Positions 36,988 through 49,000 of a stretch of DNA of 64,000 bases are shown piece by piece. The notes below the pieces were generated by a model that was not told the DNA's origin, did no database searches, and saw nothing but the letters and a program-made list of their open reading frames with translations. The position numbers and the translations under genes were made by a program. Numbering within the stretch: position 1 is the stretch's first letter; the number at the start of each line of letters is the position of its first letter. Source of the DNA: Volvox africanus (lineage: Eukaryota; Chlorophyta; Chlorophyceae; Chlamydomonadales; Volvocaceae); contig BSDZ01000088.1 in NCBI GenBank assembly GCA_030268105.1, positions 56,251-120,250 of the forward strand, in the 5' to 3' direction.

Positions 36988-39900
36988 ATGGGCAAGGACG
37001 AGGATACCACGAAGGTATTCTTCGGTCGCGATGACTACGTTACGGTGACCCAAGTTGTGAACGCACACTTGGAGAGGAAGCTCATCGATGACACGATCAG
37101 CGACGACGAGGATGTCCTCGCTGCGATCAAGCCAAACGACGACAAATTGGCTCGCGGCACCATCAAGAAATACATTTTACCAGAAGATTTGCTACAGTTT
37201 GCGGGCAACACAACGGCACGAGATTTGTGGGTGGCGCTGGCGAAGAAGCACATTCCCAACGTCCGCAATTTCAGGATGCAAATCCAACAACAGCTTAAGG
37301 ATTTTGAGATGTTGTCAGGAGAAAGTATTGACGATTATTTCCGCCGCTTTTATAAAATTGGCTACAAGGCCAGCCTTATTTCGATGAAGATTGAGCCTGA
37401 GGATGCGTTACTCCACCTTATCCGCGGCTTGTCATCGGACTACGACGGAGTCAAGTCCGTGCTACGCCACATGGAGAGCATCGAAAGCGTGGACCAGCTG
37501 CAGGATATGCTCAAGACCGAAGAGGGCGAGCTAAGGCTTCAGCGTAACAAGGCTCGCGAGGTGTCCCTGATGTCCCTCTCCGTACCCATGATGGAGCCCG
37601 AGTGGGGCCCAGCCAGGGCGCTGGAGCAGGCAACGCCGACGGAGGCAGGAGTAGGAAGGCGTGCCTCTACTGCAATAAGGAGGGGCATTTCATCGCAGAA
37701 TGCAGGAAGAAGGCAAATGATGAGCAGCGGGGGATTTGGAGGCCGGCGTTGAAGGGATTGCGGCAGAAGCCCCGAAACCCGCCGGCATTAGCAGCTCCAC
37801 CGCCGGCGCCGCCTCCAGTGGCGCCCGTGGCCCAACCCCCAGCCGCCGCACAGGCAGCGGCTCCCCCACGGCCAGCACAAGGCCAACGGAGACAGCTGAT
37901 CGCCCGGGTATACTCTTCCCAGCAGGACGACTGGGAGCGGGAGTTGTGGCTGTTCGACACTGGAGCAGAAGTCCATGTCACTGGAGACAAGGACAAGCTC
38001 CGGAACTATCAGCATTGTGGTTCAGATTGTAAAGTGTGGTTAAAAACAGCGAATGGAAGCGTGGTACGCCCGGAGGGCCATGGGCGGGTCATGTTCCGCT
38101 CCTCTTGTTTTGAGACAGATGTCGAGGTAGACGTGTACCATGCACCGGGGATCATGGGTCATATTCTGTCTTTGAAGGCGTTAGAGGGCAGTTTTGGACC
38201 GAATGTGGTTCCCCAGTTCTCAGGGGTCTTGCCACACGTGGAGATTGGTGGGGCACCCGCGATTGAGTTGGAGAAGATCGATGGGTTGTTCTATGCTGAG
38301 GACTCCAGCTACGACAGCTGGATGGGTCGGTATGGGTCCGACAGGTGCTTAAGTGGTAAGAAGGTCCGTGAGGAATTGAGGAAGGTCAAGCTTGCCATCA
38401 CGAAGCAGGATTCCAATCTTGGCGTTCTTTGGCATAAACGGTACGGACATTTGGGTTTCGACGCCCTGGCCAAGGTGGCCAGCAGTGATATGGTCACGGG
38501 TTTCGGTGCAAGTGTGGATGATGTGGTGGCTGCGAAGGGGCAGTTCTGTAAGCCCTGCGCCGAGGGCAAGCAGACACGGCAGCCGCACCCATCAACCGGC
38601 AATGTTACGAGTAAGAGGCTCGATTTGGTGCATATGGACCTTTGCGGTCCATTGCCAGTGAAGTCGTGGAATAATGCGAAGTATTGGGTCACGTTCTACG
38701 ATGATTGCACGAAGTTTTCGGAGGTGCGGTGTATCACTGACAAGACCGTGGTTCCTGAGACGGTGAAGGAGGTGATAAAGTTGTGGGAGCGGCAGACTGG
38801 CGACAAGGTCCGCCGCATCCACACTGACCGTGGCTTAGAGTACGTAAATGAAGAACTGGCTAGCACTTTGCGGGACATGGGCATTTTCCATGAGAAGACG
38901 GCGCCGTACACACCACAGCAGAATGGCGCCGCGGAGCGTTTGAATCGCACTCTGGAGGAGTGTGTGCGCACCATGTTGGCCGATTCAGGTTTGCCGCAGG
39001 AAATGTGGAGTGAGGCTGTTATTACGGCCAATACTCTTCGCAACGTATCTCCCACGAAGGGCAGCAATCTCACGCCTTGGGAGCGGTTCATTGGTGAAAA
39101 AACCGGACGTGTCGAAGTTGAGGGTTTTTGGCTGCCCTGCATACGTCATGATTCCTAAGCAGCAGCGCCATAAGCTGGATCCCGTGAGCGTGCCGGGCCA
39201 GTTTGTGGGTTATGCACCAGGCATGAGTGCATGGCGGGTGTGGATACCGAAGGATAGGCGTGTCCGCATCAGTTGTGATGTTAAGTTTGATGAGTGGGGC
39301 GTTCGTGGGAGCATGGAGTTCGACGCCTCAGAATCGGAGGAGGAGGATGTCTCTGGGTCCGATCCCGAGGCTGATGAGGGCAACGAAATACAGGAGGAGT
39401 CGCCGCCGGAGCAACCCCCGGAACCAGCACCCCAGCCGGAACCGGAGTTAGACGTTCCAATTGCATTACGTAAATCGCAGCGTCAAAATACAAGTACGCT
39501 AAGTCGATTTTAGGGGTAAACGTGGATATCCCGCTACGTATGAAGAAGCAATTGCATCACCCTTGGTTGATTTCTGGATTGAGGCGATGGAGGAGGAGTT
39601 TGCTTCGCTGCAGGAAAAGGGCACCTGGTCGCTGGTTGAGAAGCCGGCGGACAAGCAAGCCCTAGGCGTTAAGTGGGTTTACTCAGTGAAGTTGGATAAG
39701 CATGGGGTCGTTGAGCGTTTCAAGGCGCGCCTCGTGGTGAAAGGATTCATGCAGCGTGAAGGTGTGGACTTTGAAGAGGTCTTTGCACCAGTTAGCAAGC
39801 ATTCCACTCTGCGTGTTTTCTTAGCCATGGTAGCTGCGGACGACATGGAGCTACACCAGCTTGATGTGAAAACGGCTTTCCTAAATGGAGACCTGGAGGA

Positions 39901-41080
39901 GGAAATCTACACCGTGCAGCCCCCAGGCTTTGAGAGTGGTGGTCCAGGCCTCGTCTGTCGTTTGCACAAAGCGTTGTACGGCTTGCGCCAGGCCTCGCGC
40001 GCCTGGAACAAGACCTTGCATGAGAAGTTGATTCAGATGGGTTTTGAGGTGTCCAATGCGGACCCAAGCCTATACATACGTCGTGATCTAGATGGTCAGA
40101 TATGCACGTACTTGTTAGTGTACGTAGATGACGTATTAATTGCATCTCACGATGAGCAGACCGTTTTGGAGGTGAAAGAGGAGATCAAGCAGTTGTATGA
40201 ATGCCGTGACATGGGGGAAGCGGAGGTGTTTTTGGGTTTAGTCATCAAGCGGGACCGTGAGACCCGCACCCTCACAGTGTCGCAGGAACACATGATCCAT
40301 GAGCTGATCGAGCGGTATGGCATGGTTAATGCAGATCCAAGATCCATTCCCATGAGCCCGGGGATGATCCTGATGCGGGCTGCTGACGGGGAAGTTTTGG
40401 ATCGCTCGCGATATCCGTACATTGAGCTGGTAGGCAGCTTGATGTACATCACAAATTGCACCCGGCCTGACATTGCACAAGCCGTGGGAGTCCTCACACG
40501 CCACATGTCAGCACCCACTGAGCAGCACTGGAGAGCTGCGAAGGCGGTAGTTCGCTTCTCGCTGGCAACACCTCAGTGCGGCATCGTTTTTGGTGGCGAA
40601 CGTGTTGAAGAAGGTTTAATTGGTTATACAGATTCAGATTATGCAGGATGCATTGAGAGCTGCAAGTCAACTGGTGGTTACGTTTTCACTTTGCATGGAG
40701 GCTCAGTGAGTTGGTCGAGCAGGCTACAGCGTACAGTTACGAGTTCGACCATGGAAGCGGAATACGTGGCGGCATCGGAGGCTACCAAGGAGGCACTCTG
40801 GCTACGTCTTCTGCTCTCGGAGTTGGGTTACTCGTTACGTCCGACCACCATCAACTGTGATAGCCAGTCAGCGATTAAGATCACGAAGAACCCAGTAATT
40901 TCAGGAAAATCAAAGCACATTGCTGTGCGATATCACATGGTTCGTGAGCAAGTGGCACGTGGAGCGGTGGTCATGGAGGACTGTCGCAGCGACGACATGG
41001 TGGCGGATATCTTGACGAAGCCGCTGCCGTTGGAGAAGTTTGCAAAGCACCAGAAGAGCATGGGCGTGTGCAAGATCTGA
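36988..41080 (+). pseudogene. Copia gag-pol polyprotein with three single-base frame breaks
   Basis: Gag starts at ATG 36988 and its frame continues to 37752, but family sequence switches frame at the G4 run 37604-37607. Pol continues with a CX2CX4HX4C knuckle (CLYCNKEGHFIAEC), protease LFDTGAEVHV, the integrase HH-CC region (LWHKRYGHLGF to FCKPCAEGKQ), core DLCGP, HTDRGLEYVNEE and YTPQQNGAAERLNRT. The frame breaks again at the A6 run 39097-39102, and once more at the T4 run 39508-39511, with family sequence resuming each time one frame over. RT carries VKWVYSVKLDKHG, QLDVKTAFLNGDLEEEIY and the YVDD box (40123-40134). RNase H shows YTDSDYAG and SSTMEAEYVA, and ends ADILTKPLP before TGA at 41078-41080. 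Copia elements normally have one continuous frame. All three breaks lie in homopolymers, so sequencing error is as likely as inactivation. Confidence 0.93.
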
Positions 41081-41091
41081 CCGCGTGGGAG

Positions 41092-41252
41092 TGTTGGAAT
41101 TTGGCTTTACGAGTTCGGTCAGACTTGCTTTATGATGTTTTTGGTTAGAAGTCGTTTGTGTACGACTGACTATATCGGTCTCTTGTTCCTTGCCTTGAGA
41201 GCCTAGAATCTCTTGTAACATGTAAGCGATAATACACACGAAAAGTCCAATA
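41092..41252 (+). repeat. 3' LTR of copia element
   Basis: A 161-base copy of the 5' LTR, one base shorter in a C run. It begins 12 bases after the gag-pol stop codon and is followed by GCCAT. Confidence 0.95.
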
Positions 41253-41257
41253 GCCAT

Positions 41258-41769
41258 TATGCCTTTGTTGCCTAAGGCATTTCCTTTTTTGTGGGGGTTC
41301 ACATATCAGGTGAAGGAACTTGCCCGAGAAGGCTTTAGAGCCGGTAGCGGCAAGTAAGGCCCACACAGGTCACAGTCCCACGAGCAATGGTGTTGGTTTG
41401 TTGGTCATCAACGGCTTGTCGTACTATTAGGAAACCTGTCAGTGCACGGAAGGACTTCGGGTCTTAGATCTTAGGTCTGGATGGAATATGTTGGTCTGAT
41501 ACTGATACTGATATTGATATTGATAGAATTCGCGGTTACATTTATTTACTGAGCCCCTCTGTCCACAACTCCGCTTCTGGACCATGCTGCTGCTGCTGCT
41601 GTTAGTGGATATAGACAGCTGCCTCCGAGGCCAAATGCAATAATCAAGAAAACTTCCAAAGAATTCAGATCAGATACTAATGCGATCCAGACTATCGAAC
41701 CAGGGTAGCCAACGTGCATCTTGGAGCCGTGGATCACAAAATCCCGGCTTAAGTTCCGTTAATTCATCA
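41258..41769. other. Spacer behind the copia element, 3' flank of the sulfurtransferase gene
   Basis: No gene is seen. The stretch should hold the 3' UTR of the minus-strand sulfurtransferase. It includes a short run of GATACTGATACTGATATTGATATTGATA (41496-41524) and a CTG run near 41587. Confidence 0.6.
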
Positions 41770-44229
41770 TTACGGATCCTCGGGCAGCGTGCTGACGGGC
41801 ACATCGTCGCGGGCGCCGTACTCCATCCATGACCCGTCGTACACTGCGGCCTGCAAGAATACAAAAGGATTCATCACAACGAGGTGATCGTTATATACAC
41901 ACATATACGTGGACTGCGAGCAGAGCACTGCTTTATTAAAACAAGGTGAGGTGCCGAACACGGTAAAGGAATATAGCAGAACACACGATGGGAGACATCC
42001 TGGCATGTTGCCGCATTGTCGTACTCGTTTCATCCGCGGACGTCCCTGGCCAAGTGTCGAAGTATCCGTGACACACACATGGAGATGGTGACCTGTGCAC
42101 CTCCACTTGCACCTGGAGGGCGGCCGAGGTCTGCAGTTTTCTGTACCTGCATCTGCACCAGAGAGCCCTGTGCTCTCGAGCAGACACCAGCAAATCAGGG
42201 GCCAGCAGCACCCGGGTACGAGCAGCGAAGCACGTGCTCCTTTACAATGAGATATATAAAGACCAACGAACATCAATGATTGATCAAACACATACCAGCT
42301 TGCCGTTGACCTGGTAGAGACCCAGCGCCAGGATGCAGGCAGTCAGGCCCGAGCCGCAGCTGCCAACTATAAGGCCCTCGGGATCCAAACCCGCGGACCG
42401 AAATGCCGCCTCCAGTTGCCCCGGGGGCTTGTAGGCCCCCGATTCCAGTAGTGTGGGGAGAGGGCAGGCTACGTGCGCCTGTGCACCGTGGTAGTTGTAC
42501 ACATGTACGGTCGGGGGCGAGAGGGAAGGTAGCATCAAGGAGCTGGGCTGGAAGTGGCGGAGGGGGTGGTTGAGGGTGGGATTCAGGTATCCGTGTCGTG
42601 CATCAAGAGGCCACGGCATCGTGGGTAGGCCGGCATGGGCTGGGGAAACCCGTGTCAGGTTCGCTCCGCGAGGGCGGGGGCCCCTACCTCCCTCGTGAAG
42701 CCTCAGAAGGGATATGCCCAGGTGCCGGCCCTTCCTCTCATCACTTTGCGCAACACGCTTTGGGACACCTCACAGTTCATAACTCCCAGAGCTGTTGCGA
42801 AATCCCTTGCCACGTTCCGCCGTTTCTCCCCCTCGGCCCCCCTCCATTCCCCTCCACTCCCTTCCGCCCCACCTGGAATGTGGCCGCCTCGCAGACCTGG
42901 ACGCGGCTCCGGCTCCGTACCCACAAAGCGGCCCCCGCTGCGCGCGTCCATAACCTGCTCGGCCCTGGTCTTAATGTTGGCGACCATATCCTCCAGCGTG
43001 CGGACCTGCACCCCGGGTAGGAGAGGGAGTGGAGGGAAGGAAGAAGGGAGCGGAGGGGAGAGGGAGTGGAGTGGAGAGGGAGTGGAGGGGAGGAAGACGG
43101 GAGCGGAGGGGAGGAAGAAGGGAGAGGAGGGGAGAGGGAGTGGAGGGGAGGAAGAAGGGAGCGGAGGGGAGGAAGAAGGGAGCGGAGGGGAGAGGGAGTG
43201 GAGGGGAGAGGGAGTGGAGTGGAGGAAGAAGGGAGTGGAGTGGAGGAAGAAGGGAGTGGAGGGGGAGAGGGAGTGGAGGGGAGAGGGAGTGGAGGGGAGA
43301 GGGAGTGGAGGGAGGAGGGGGCTTCGGGCCCTATCTTGAGTGCTCGTATGATGCACGTCGTGGGGTGATCCCCATGTGTACGGCGCATAACCCAAAGGCT
43401 TATGACGACCCCCTTCCCTAAGGACGCTTTCATTTTAAGACTTAGGGCAGTGTTGGTACATCTTTTGGGACTTTGCTGGGCTAGCCGCGCCGGGAAGGCC
43501 GCGGCCTAAATTCCTAGCTGCGCGCCGCCGCATCTGACTAAAAGCTGTGATGGCAGCGGCCGAGCGCGCCATCAGCACTGGCAACCTATACCCCTGCTAC
43601 AAGCACCAGATGGACGATGTCCCCTCCGAGTGCACCTTGGACCTGTCGAGCACCGCACGGTATTGGGTCTCGGCCGGCGGAGAGGCGCACGCGCGACTGC
43701 CCGCGAACATAACTTCGTCCGCAGGGGAGTTTGTCCGTCTCCACTGGCAGGCCCTTGGCGCGCCAGGCGGGGGAGGCCACCCTGGAGCACCGCTACCCTG
43801 ACAGCGCAAGATCGGCACAGATCACAATTTCGACAATTGTATCACAAAAACAAAAACATATAAACATATAAACATATAAACATATAAACAAACACACAGA
43901 CACATAAACACACAAACACAGACGACGATCCCAGGGGCCGGATGACCCACTTATCATGGCCGAAGACCTTGAACGTCCACCATGCGCGAGGGGCCGAGAA
44001 GATACCCAAATGGTCGTACAGTACAACTGTCGTATCATTGGTGATGCCTAGCGCGTCCATTGCGGCAGCAAATCCCTGCACGTGCGAGTTGTATGGCGTG
44101 TGTCCAATTGGTTTCGGAGCATCGGAGGTTGTGAGTTAATACTGTGAACAGTGGTTGACGCCGCAAGTAAAACAATTATAAGGCCGCTCGGCCTCACGCA
44201 AATATGTCCTGTCAATTTGTCATCATCAT

Positions 44230-44278
<49 letters not shown>

Positions 44279-45039
44279 TCTTCTTCCTCCTCTTCTTCTT
44301 TTCTTTGTCTTCCTCATCATCAGCTTCTCGTCTTCTTCCTTGTCTATACGCCCCTGATTGTTGCCCCACACTTGCATGCCACGACATCACAACGGTCGCC
44401 GGCCGTTATTTACCCGTTACCTGCCTGCTCCGAAGGCAGCATATGCGGCAGGCCGCGCGCCGTGACGGGATCCGCCGCAATGCCGTCGATGTCAAAGAAG
44501 CGTGCACCTGGAATGCGAACGGCTCGGTGATCCGCATGGTTGTTGCGCTGATGAACGGGCATGTACCAGCAGGCGTCCAGCACTCGCACGGAAAGGTCGT
44601 TGAGCCTGTTAATCCGAATCGGCGCGGCAAGGAGAGAGCCCTAGTCTGGGGGCGTTGAGCACATTACTGCTCATACTCACCATAAGACATTTTGACATGA
44701 CATTTTTGGGGGAAATATTCCCGATAACAGATAACACCATTATTACATTCATTTCCTTGGCTTCGGAGCGGTGAGGGGTCCATTTCTCGTCTCCTGCTTG
44801 CGGTAGTGTTGGGAGTATGGCAGAGCCTCGGACCCTCGGACCCTAGGACATCATCGCTGTATTCATTCCTGGTGATGTGATGTGATGTGATATGGAGAAC
44901 ATCCTTTGGGAATTCGTGGAGGAAATTCATCACTCAATCGTGTCGTCCAAACCCGTGTCCGACTCCCCTCCCCCCATATCACGCACGGGCCCCCTCCTCA
45001 CCGCTCTGAAAGCCAGTCAACCGTCACGACTGGTTCCAT
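41770..45039 (-). CDS. 3-mercaptopyruvate sulfurtransferase (tandem rhodanese) with three apparent 1-base insertions
   Basis: The enzyme moves sulfur from 3-mercaptopyruvate to thiol acceptors in cysteine breakdown. Exons: 45039-45002, 44605-44421, 44075-43951, 43797-43636, 43005-42873, 42478-42296, 41850-41770 (TAA). The first rhodanese domain shows [77 protein letters not shown]. The second shows [53 protein letters not shown], then the active loop [13 protein letters not shown] with catalytic Cys, and [10 protein letters not shown]. Exon 43797-43636 is readable only if two bases are extra (plus-strand G5 at 43769-43773 and G4 at 43724-43727), and exon 42478-42296 if one is (G4 at 42455-42458); removing them makes lengths fit the phases. 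The 44421 junction is best as a GC donor or carries another indel. Codons upstream of the chosen ATG read like a transit peptide, so the true start may be further upstream. Confidence 0.9.
43020..43320. repeat. Polypurine minisatellite, GGAGGGGAGAGGGAGTGGA type
   Basis: About 300 bases of almost pure purine on the plus strand. It is built of variants of GGAGGGGAGAGGGAGTGGA and GGAGGAAGAAGGGAGC. It lies in the sulfurtransferase intron between 43636 and 43005. The long open frames on both strands here are artefacts of the repeat. Confidence 0.95.
43852..43888. repeat. AAACATAT octanucleotide repeat
   Basis: Four to five copies of CATATAAA, followed by a looser ACACA-rich tail to about 43920, inside the 153-base sulfurtransferase intron 43798-43950. 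Confidence 0.9.
44217..44282. repeat. ATC then AGC trinucleotide repeats
   Basis: About nine TCA units run directly into about nine GCA units and then a TCT/TCC-rich tail, within the sulfurtransferase intron 44076-44420. Confidence 0.9.
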
Positions 45040-46048
45040 GGAGGCTGATGGAGATTTTGCCGCGGATGCCGACGCCCGCGTGTAAGGCCCCGAGGTTCCA
45101 AAGGCGTAGACAAGTGATAACGAACGAGGCCGAGGCTGGTGGCCTACAATGGTTGGATTCAAGTGTTGCTTGGTTGCGGTTGGACGCGTGTGTGTAGGTG
45201 GGGGGAGGGGAATGCCGTTGCACCCCGCGATCGGCGGTGTTGGATGTCGTGTTGTACCCCGATGGGCCCCCCCAAGCAAATTCCGTCGCGAGAGAACATA
45301 AGTGTATTATGATCAGGGTATGTAATTAACAGCGCGTATTGGCACGGACCGATGGCGTGACGGGTCAAGAAGAAGCCTGGACCAACTGCTTGCGCAGTGC
45401 GAACAAGTTGTAAACTGGTGGCAGAGCGATGGATTCATTATATCATGAGCATCTATTTTATCTATTATTGACTACGTTATGAATGTGAAGGATTGGAACG
45501 TTCCGAGGCCATGGCCAACCGCTGATGCCGGGACGCCGAAAGCCAAAGTATACAACGTTCTTATGCGTGGCAGGTACAGATCAAGGGGGAAAACTACTAT
45601 TTGATTTCATTAAGGACATCTTGAATATGCATAAAACACTGTGCGCAAGTTGCAACCTGCAAGCAAGTCCAACGCCGCACGGCCCACCTTCACAGATCCC
45701 GGCTTATTTCCAAGGGCTCGTTTTGCCTGGGAGAGTCTGTAATGCAACATCCGTGCTTTCTATTTTTATCCTCTTTCTGTAGGGTGGAGGTATGTCCTCA
45801 CCTACGTGTTAATCAGCAATCAAAACTTTGTGATCCAATCCTGATCAATGTCGTAATAATGTTTCTATACTTTGTTGCTCATCTCAGCATGGCCTACCGT
45901 AGTCAGTCAGTAGCTCCGGAACTGTTTTGGTACGAACCACAGTAGAGCGTTCCTTTCCTGTGTTCCACGGATTCAGATATAATATACATTAAATATTATT
46001 GTGGCTTCAGCGCAAAAGCTTAACATTTTTGGATATTAATTTGATTTG
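45040..46048. promoter_or_regulatory. Divergent spacer between sulfurtransferase and dipeptidase genes
   Basis: The two genes point outwards from this 1-kb stretch. Its left end reads in frame with the sulfurtransferase (GPYTRASASAAKSPSAS) and may be coding transit peptide. The remainder, AT-richer towards 46 kb, holds no recognisable gene and should contain both promoters. Confidence 0.6.
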
Positions 46049-49000
46049 ATGTTGTCTCGGGGCTTCTGCCGGACCTTCGGCGTTCGCTCTCCTTGCGCTC
46101 GACCTGTTGCGAGTGCGATTAAGTTCAAGGCGTGCAACTTATTATTATACGCTTCCACATCTTCAGTTTCACCAGTTTTAACTACGCGAGACGGAATGGC
46201 GAACGACGATGCCATCGCTGACCTACTGAAGCCGGTGCTCTTATGGCGGTACTTTAAGGACCTAACACAAATACCTCGACCTTCAAAGCATGAGGAGCGG
46301 TAAGTTAATAAATTTCCCAGGGCTTTGCTGTGGTGGACCTTTTTCAGAACGGGGAGCCGGGACCCGCTGACAAAGCGCTCCTTCAGCCAAAATGCCCCTG
46401 CAACAAATCTCCGTTTCTTCTCCTCCCCCTCCTTCTCCTCCTCCTTAATTTTAATACTCATTCCATTTAGGTAAGGTGCGATAATACGCCACCGCCGTCC
46501 TAATCCGTCTTACAGTATTTTCGCAAGGTAGCCTGACTCCTAGTTCCCCGCGGCAGTCCGGCGCCCCTTGTCCAGATCCCCCTTATTATCTCTGTGAACT
46601 GCGAACCGTTGTCTTACAGTTACGCACACGGGGACGGCATCTTGGGCGACTTCTGATGCGTAACAAGAGACATATTTGTGCCGTGCTGTCGTACCCCAGG
46701 GTGTTACAGTACTTGAAGGACTTTGCAGCCGAGCGGCAGTTACCCTGGCAGCAGGACGCCGGGGGTAACCTTGTCATCCGCCGTCCCAGGCTCCGGAGGC
46801 GGCGAGGGCGCTCCATGCGTGGTCGTACAGGTAGGGGTTTCAGCCCGGCCAACTGAGGCGAAGTTGACAGACCCATGGGTCGGTCATCTAACTATCTCAA
46901 GTTCATTCACACGGGTCCCGACCAGTGCTTTTCTCAGTAACCAGTTACTTTTTCGTAACCAAAAATAAATTTTGGACTTCAGAAGCAGTAACCAGGAAAT
47001 TGATCGGGACTTGGGCTGGTTACTTGTGATGGATGGCCCCTCTCCCACTGCTGGGGTACCGGGCCACAAGGTCCGGTAGATTTCACAAAATGCTGTATCT
47101 CTCTTGTATCCGCCTATGCGAAGGCCCAATTGGAAGAGGACTAAACACGGGCCATCCTGGACACTACCCGTAGCTACCCCAGGATACTACGCAAAAGAGG
47201 CGTTTTAGCCTGGAAATTTTATGAATATACGTAATGCGAATGATGATATGAAGCTTTTGCTCTTCCAAAGACAAAAGAACAATTTGCTAAGCTAGTTCAT
47301 AGTCAATGGCAAGCAGTTCTATCAGGTCCGTGGGGTTCTCCAGCCTGAAGGCCCTCTGCATGTGCATGTATGCCCAGGACTTAATTAACATTCAGCACAT
47401 TTTCCCGTACACAAGAGACCATTTCCAGTTTCCACCTGGTGACGAGGTTGAGCAGCAACTTGCAAGTGGGTACATTCAGAGTAGTTGTGAGAGAGAGTCA
47501 TTCATGAATTGTGCAAGGCGGATTCCGGCACCCTGGTATCTGACCCTAATTACAGCCTATGATATAATGGTGTACGTTGCCTAAAACTGCCCTAAGTCCC
47601 CGGGTCGAACCCGGACTAGCCCACAACAGGTTATAACGCAAGCACGACTGGATGCGCAGTGATCCCGTCTGACCTATGGTGGATATCCGGGCTGGCGCTA
47701 CGTCAGGGTTAGATCCCGCCGCCCTAAATGACGAGAAGTGGATGGTGGTGGCCGGGAAAACAAAAGAACCCCATCGGGGGTGCAAGGCGCAAGCTGTCCT
47801 ACGGGGTGCCAGGGGCGGCTGAGGACGTTCACAGCAGGGTGGGGAGGATTGTAATGGGGGAACTTGCACCCCGGCATCATGCGCTACTGCACCCTGGGTT
47901 ACAAAGTGACCCTCCTAAGAGCTGAGGCAAGAGGCAAGGTGGTGTTTAGGGGTTTTCATCATGCTCTGAGGGGGCGCAAAAGGCGCCCTAGACTTTTTCG
48001 CTATTGTAGGTTTTGTAACCAACGTACCGGAAAATACATTTCGTTTCTTGACCTGTACCCAAAGTAAGACTCCCAAAACGAAAAGAACACTGGACCCGAC
48101 GATAAGTTAGTATTACGGATATGTATTGTGCGAGAAGAGATTATCGCCGACATGTCCATCCGGGTTCGGGTAGCAAACGTTTGGGAGCGTTATGGCGCGC
48201 AAACAATTAAGCGTATTGTAATACTATGCCAACTTAGCGGTTTGTCGTCGTTTTTATCTTGCATTTCGGTGCTACAGGAGCCGTACAGAGCCGGCTCCGT
48301 ACCGAATACAAGATTGAACCAGTGGTCGGTTCGGATCACATCACGGAATATTGAAATGATCGATCGAAATGTCACGTCCCCCCGTTATCCTGGCAAACCA
48401 GACATTGTTTAAATCTACTGTTCTCGGGGGGAGGGGAGGAGAGGGGAGGGGAAGGGGGATAGTGAAAATGTTTTGCTTTGTCAACCGCTGCCTCTCGAGC
48501 CACCGCCCCGTCGGAGGCCCTGTGACCTGTGCGTCAGCTTCCTCTCTTCATCCCTAGGTTTCAACCCCTTCAAGTCACCCAATCAGGGGCATGTGGATAT
48601 GGTCTGCGAGAAAGAGCCCTCTCTGGACCACAACTTCCTAACCGACCCACTGGCTCTCCGCCGCGACGGGGACTGGCTGAAAGCCATCGGCACGACCTTG
48701 GGGGCCGACAACGGCATCGGTGAGAGTGGTGGTACGGCAGGTGGTGGACGCAGACGACAAGGAGTTTGGGGGGGTAGGTTAGGCAGGCAGGCACGTACGA
48801 TACGTACGATATGAATGATATGTCGAATCTCCCTGTGCTCCGTACGCCGCCCCTGTTGCGAAGCAGGTGTTGCTACAGCTCTTGCGTTGTTGTCCTCTCC
48901 GCCAAGTGCGAAGCTACCGCCCCTGGAGTGCCTCCTTCACTGTGGGACGAGGAGACTGGGGCTAACAGGCGAGCGGAGGGCGGCGGGAGGCCCTGAAGGG

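Larger units (their letters stand above)
36732..41257 (+). mobile_element. Full-length Ty1/copia LTR retrotransposon with 5-bp target duplication
   Basis: The element runs from LTR 36737-36898 to LTR 41092-41252 and is flanked by the direct repeat GCCAT (36732-36736 and 41253-41257). The LTRs differ by one base (CC versus C at 36774-36775). Internal order is gag, zinc knuckle, protease, integrase, reverse transcriptase, RNase H; integrase before RT defines copia. A sequence starting GGTTATGAGCCCC just after the 5' LTR is the likely primer-binding site, and purine-rich GCGTGGGAG precedes the 3' LTR. Three single-base frame breaks interrupt an otherwise complete gag-pol. Near-identical LTRs suggest a recent insertion. 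Confidence 0.97.

Noticed and set aside
42635..43433. Overlapping long open frames on both strands (up to 234 codons) rich in Gly/Glu/Arg or Ser/Pro/Leu
   Set aside because: They are produced by the polypurine minisatellite; the sulfurtransferase exons flank it and splice across it.
46860..47180. Possible small transposon in a dipeptidase intron (repeated GGTTAC/AGTAACC words)
   Set aside because: No consistent terminal inverted repeats or target duplications could be identified by eye.
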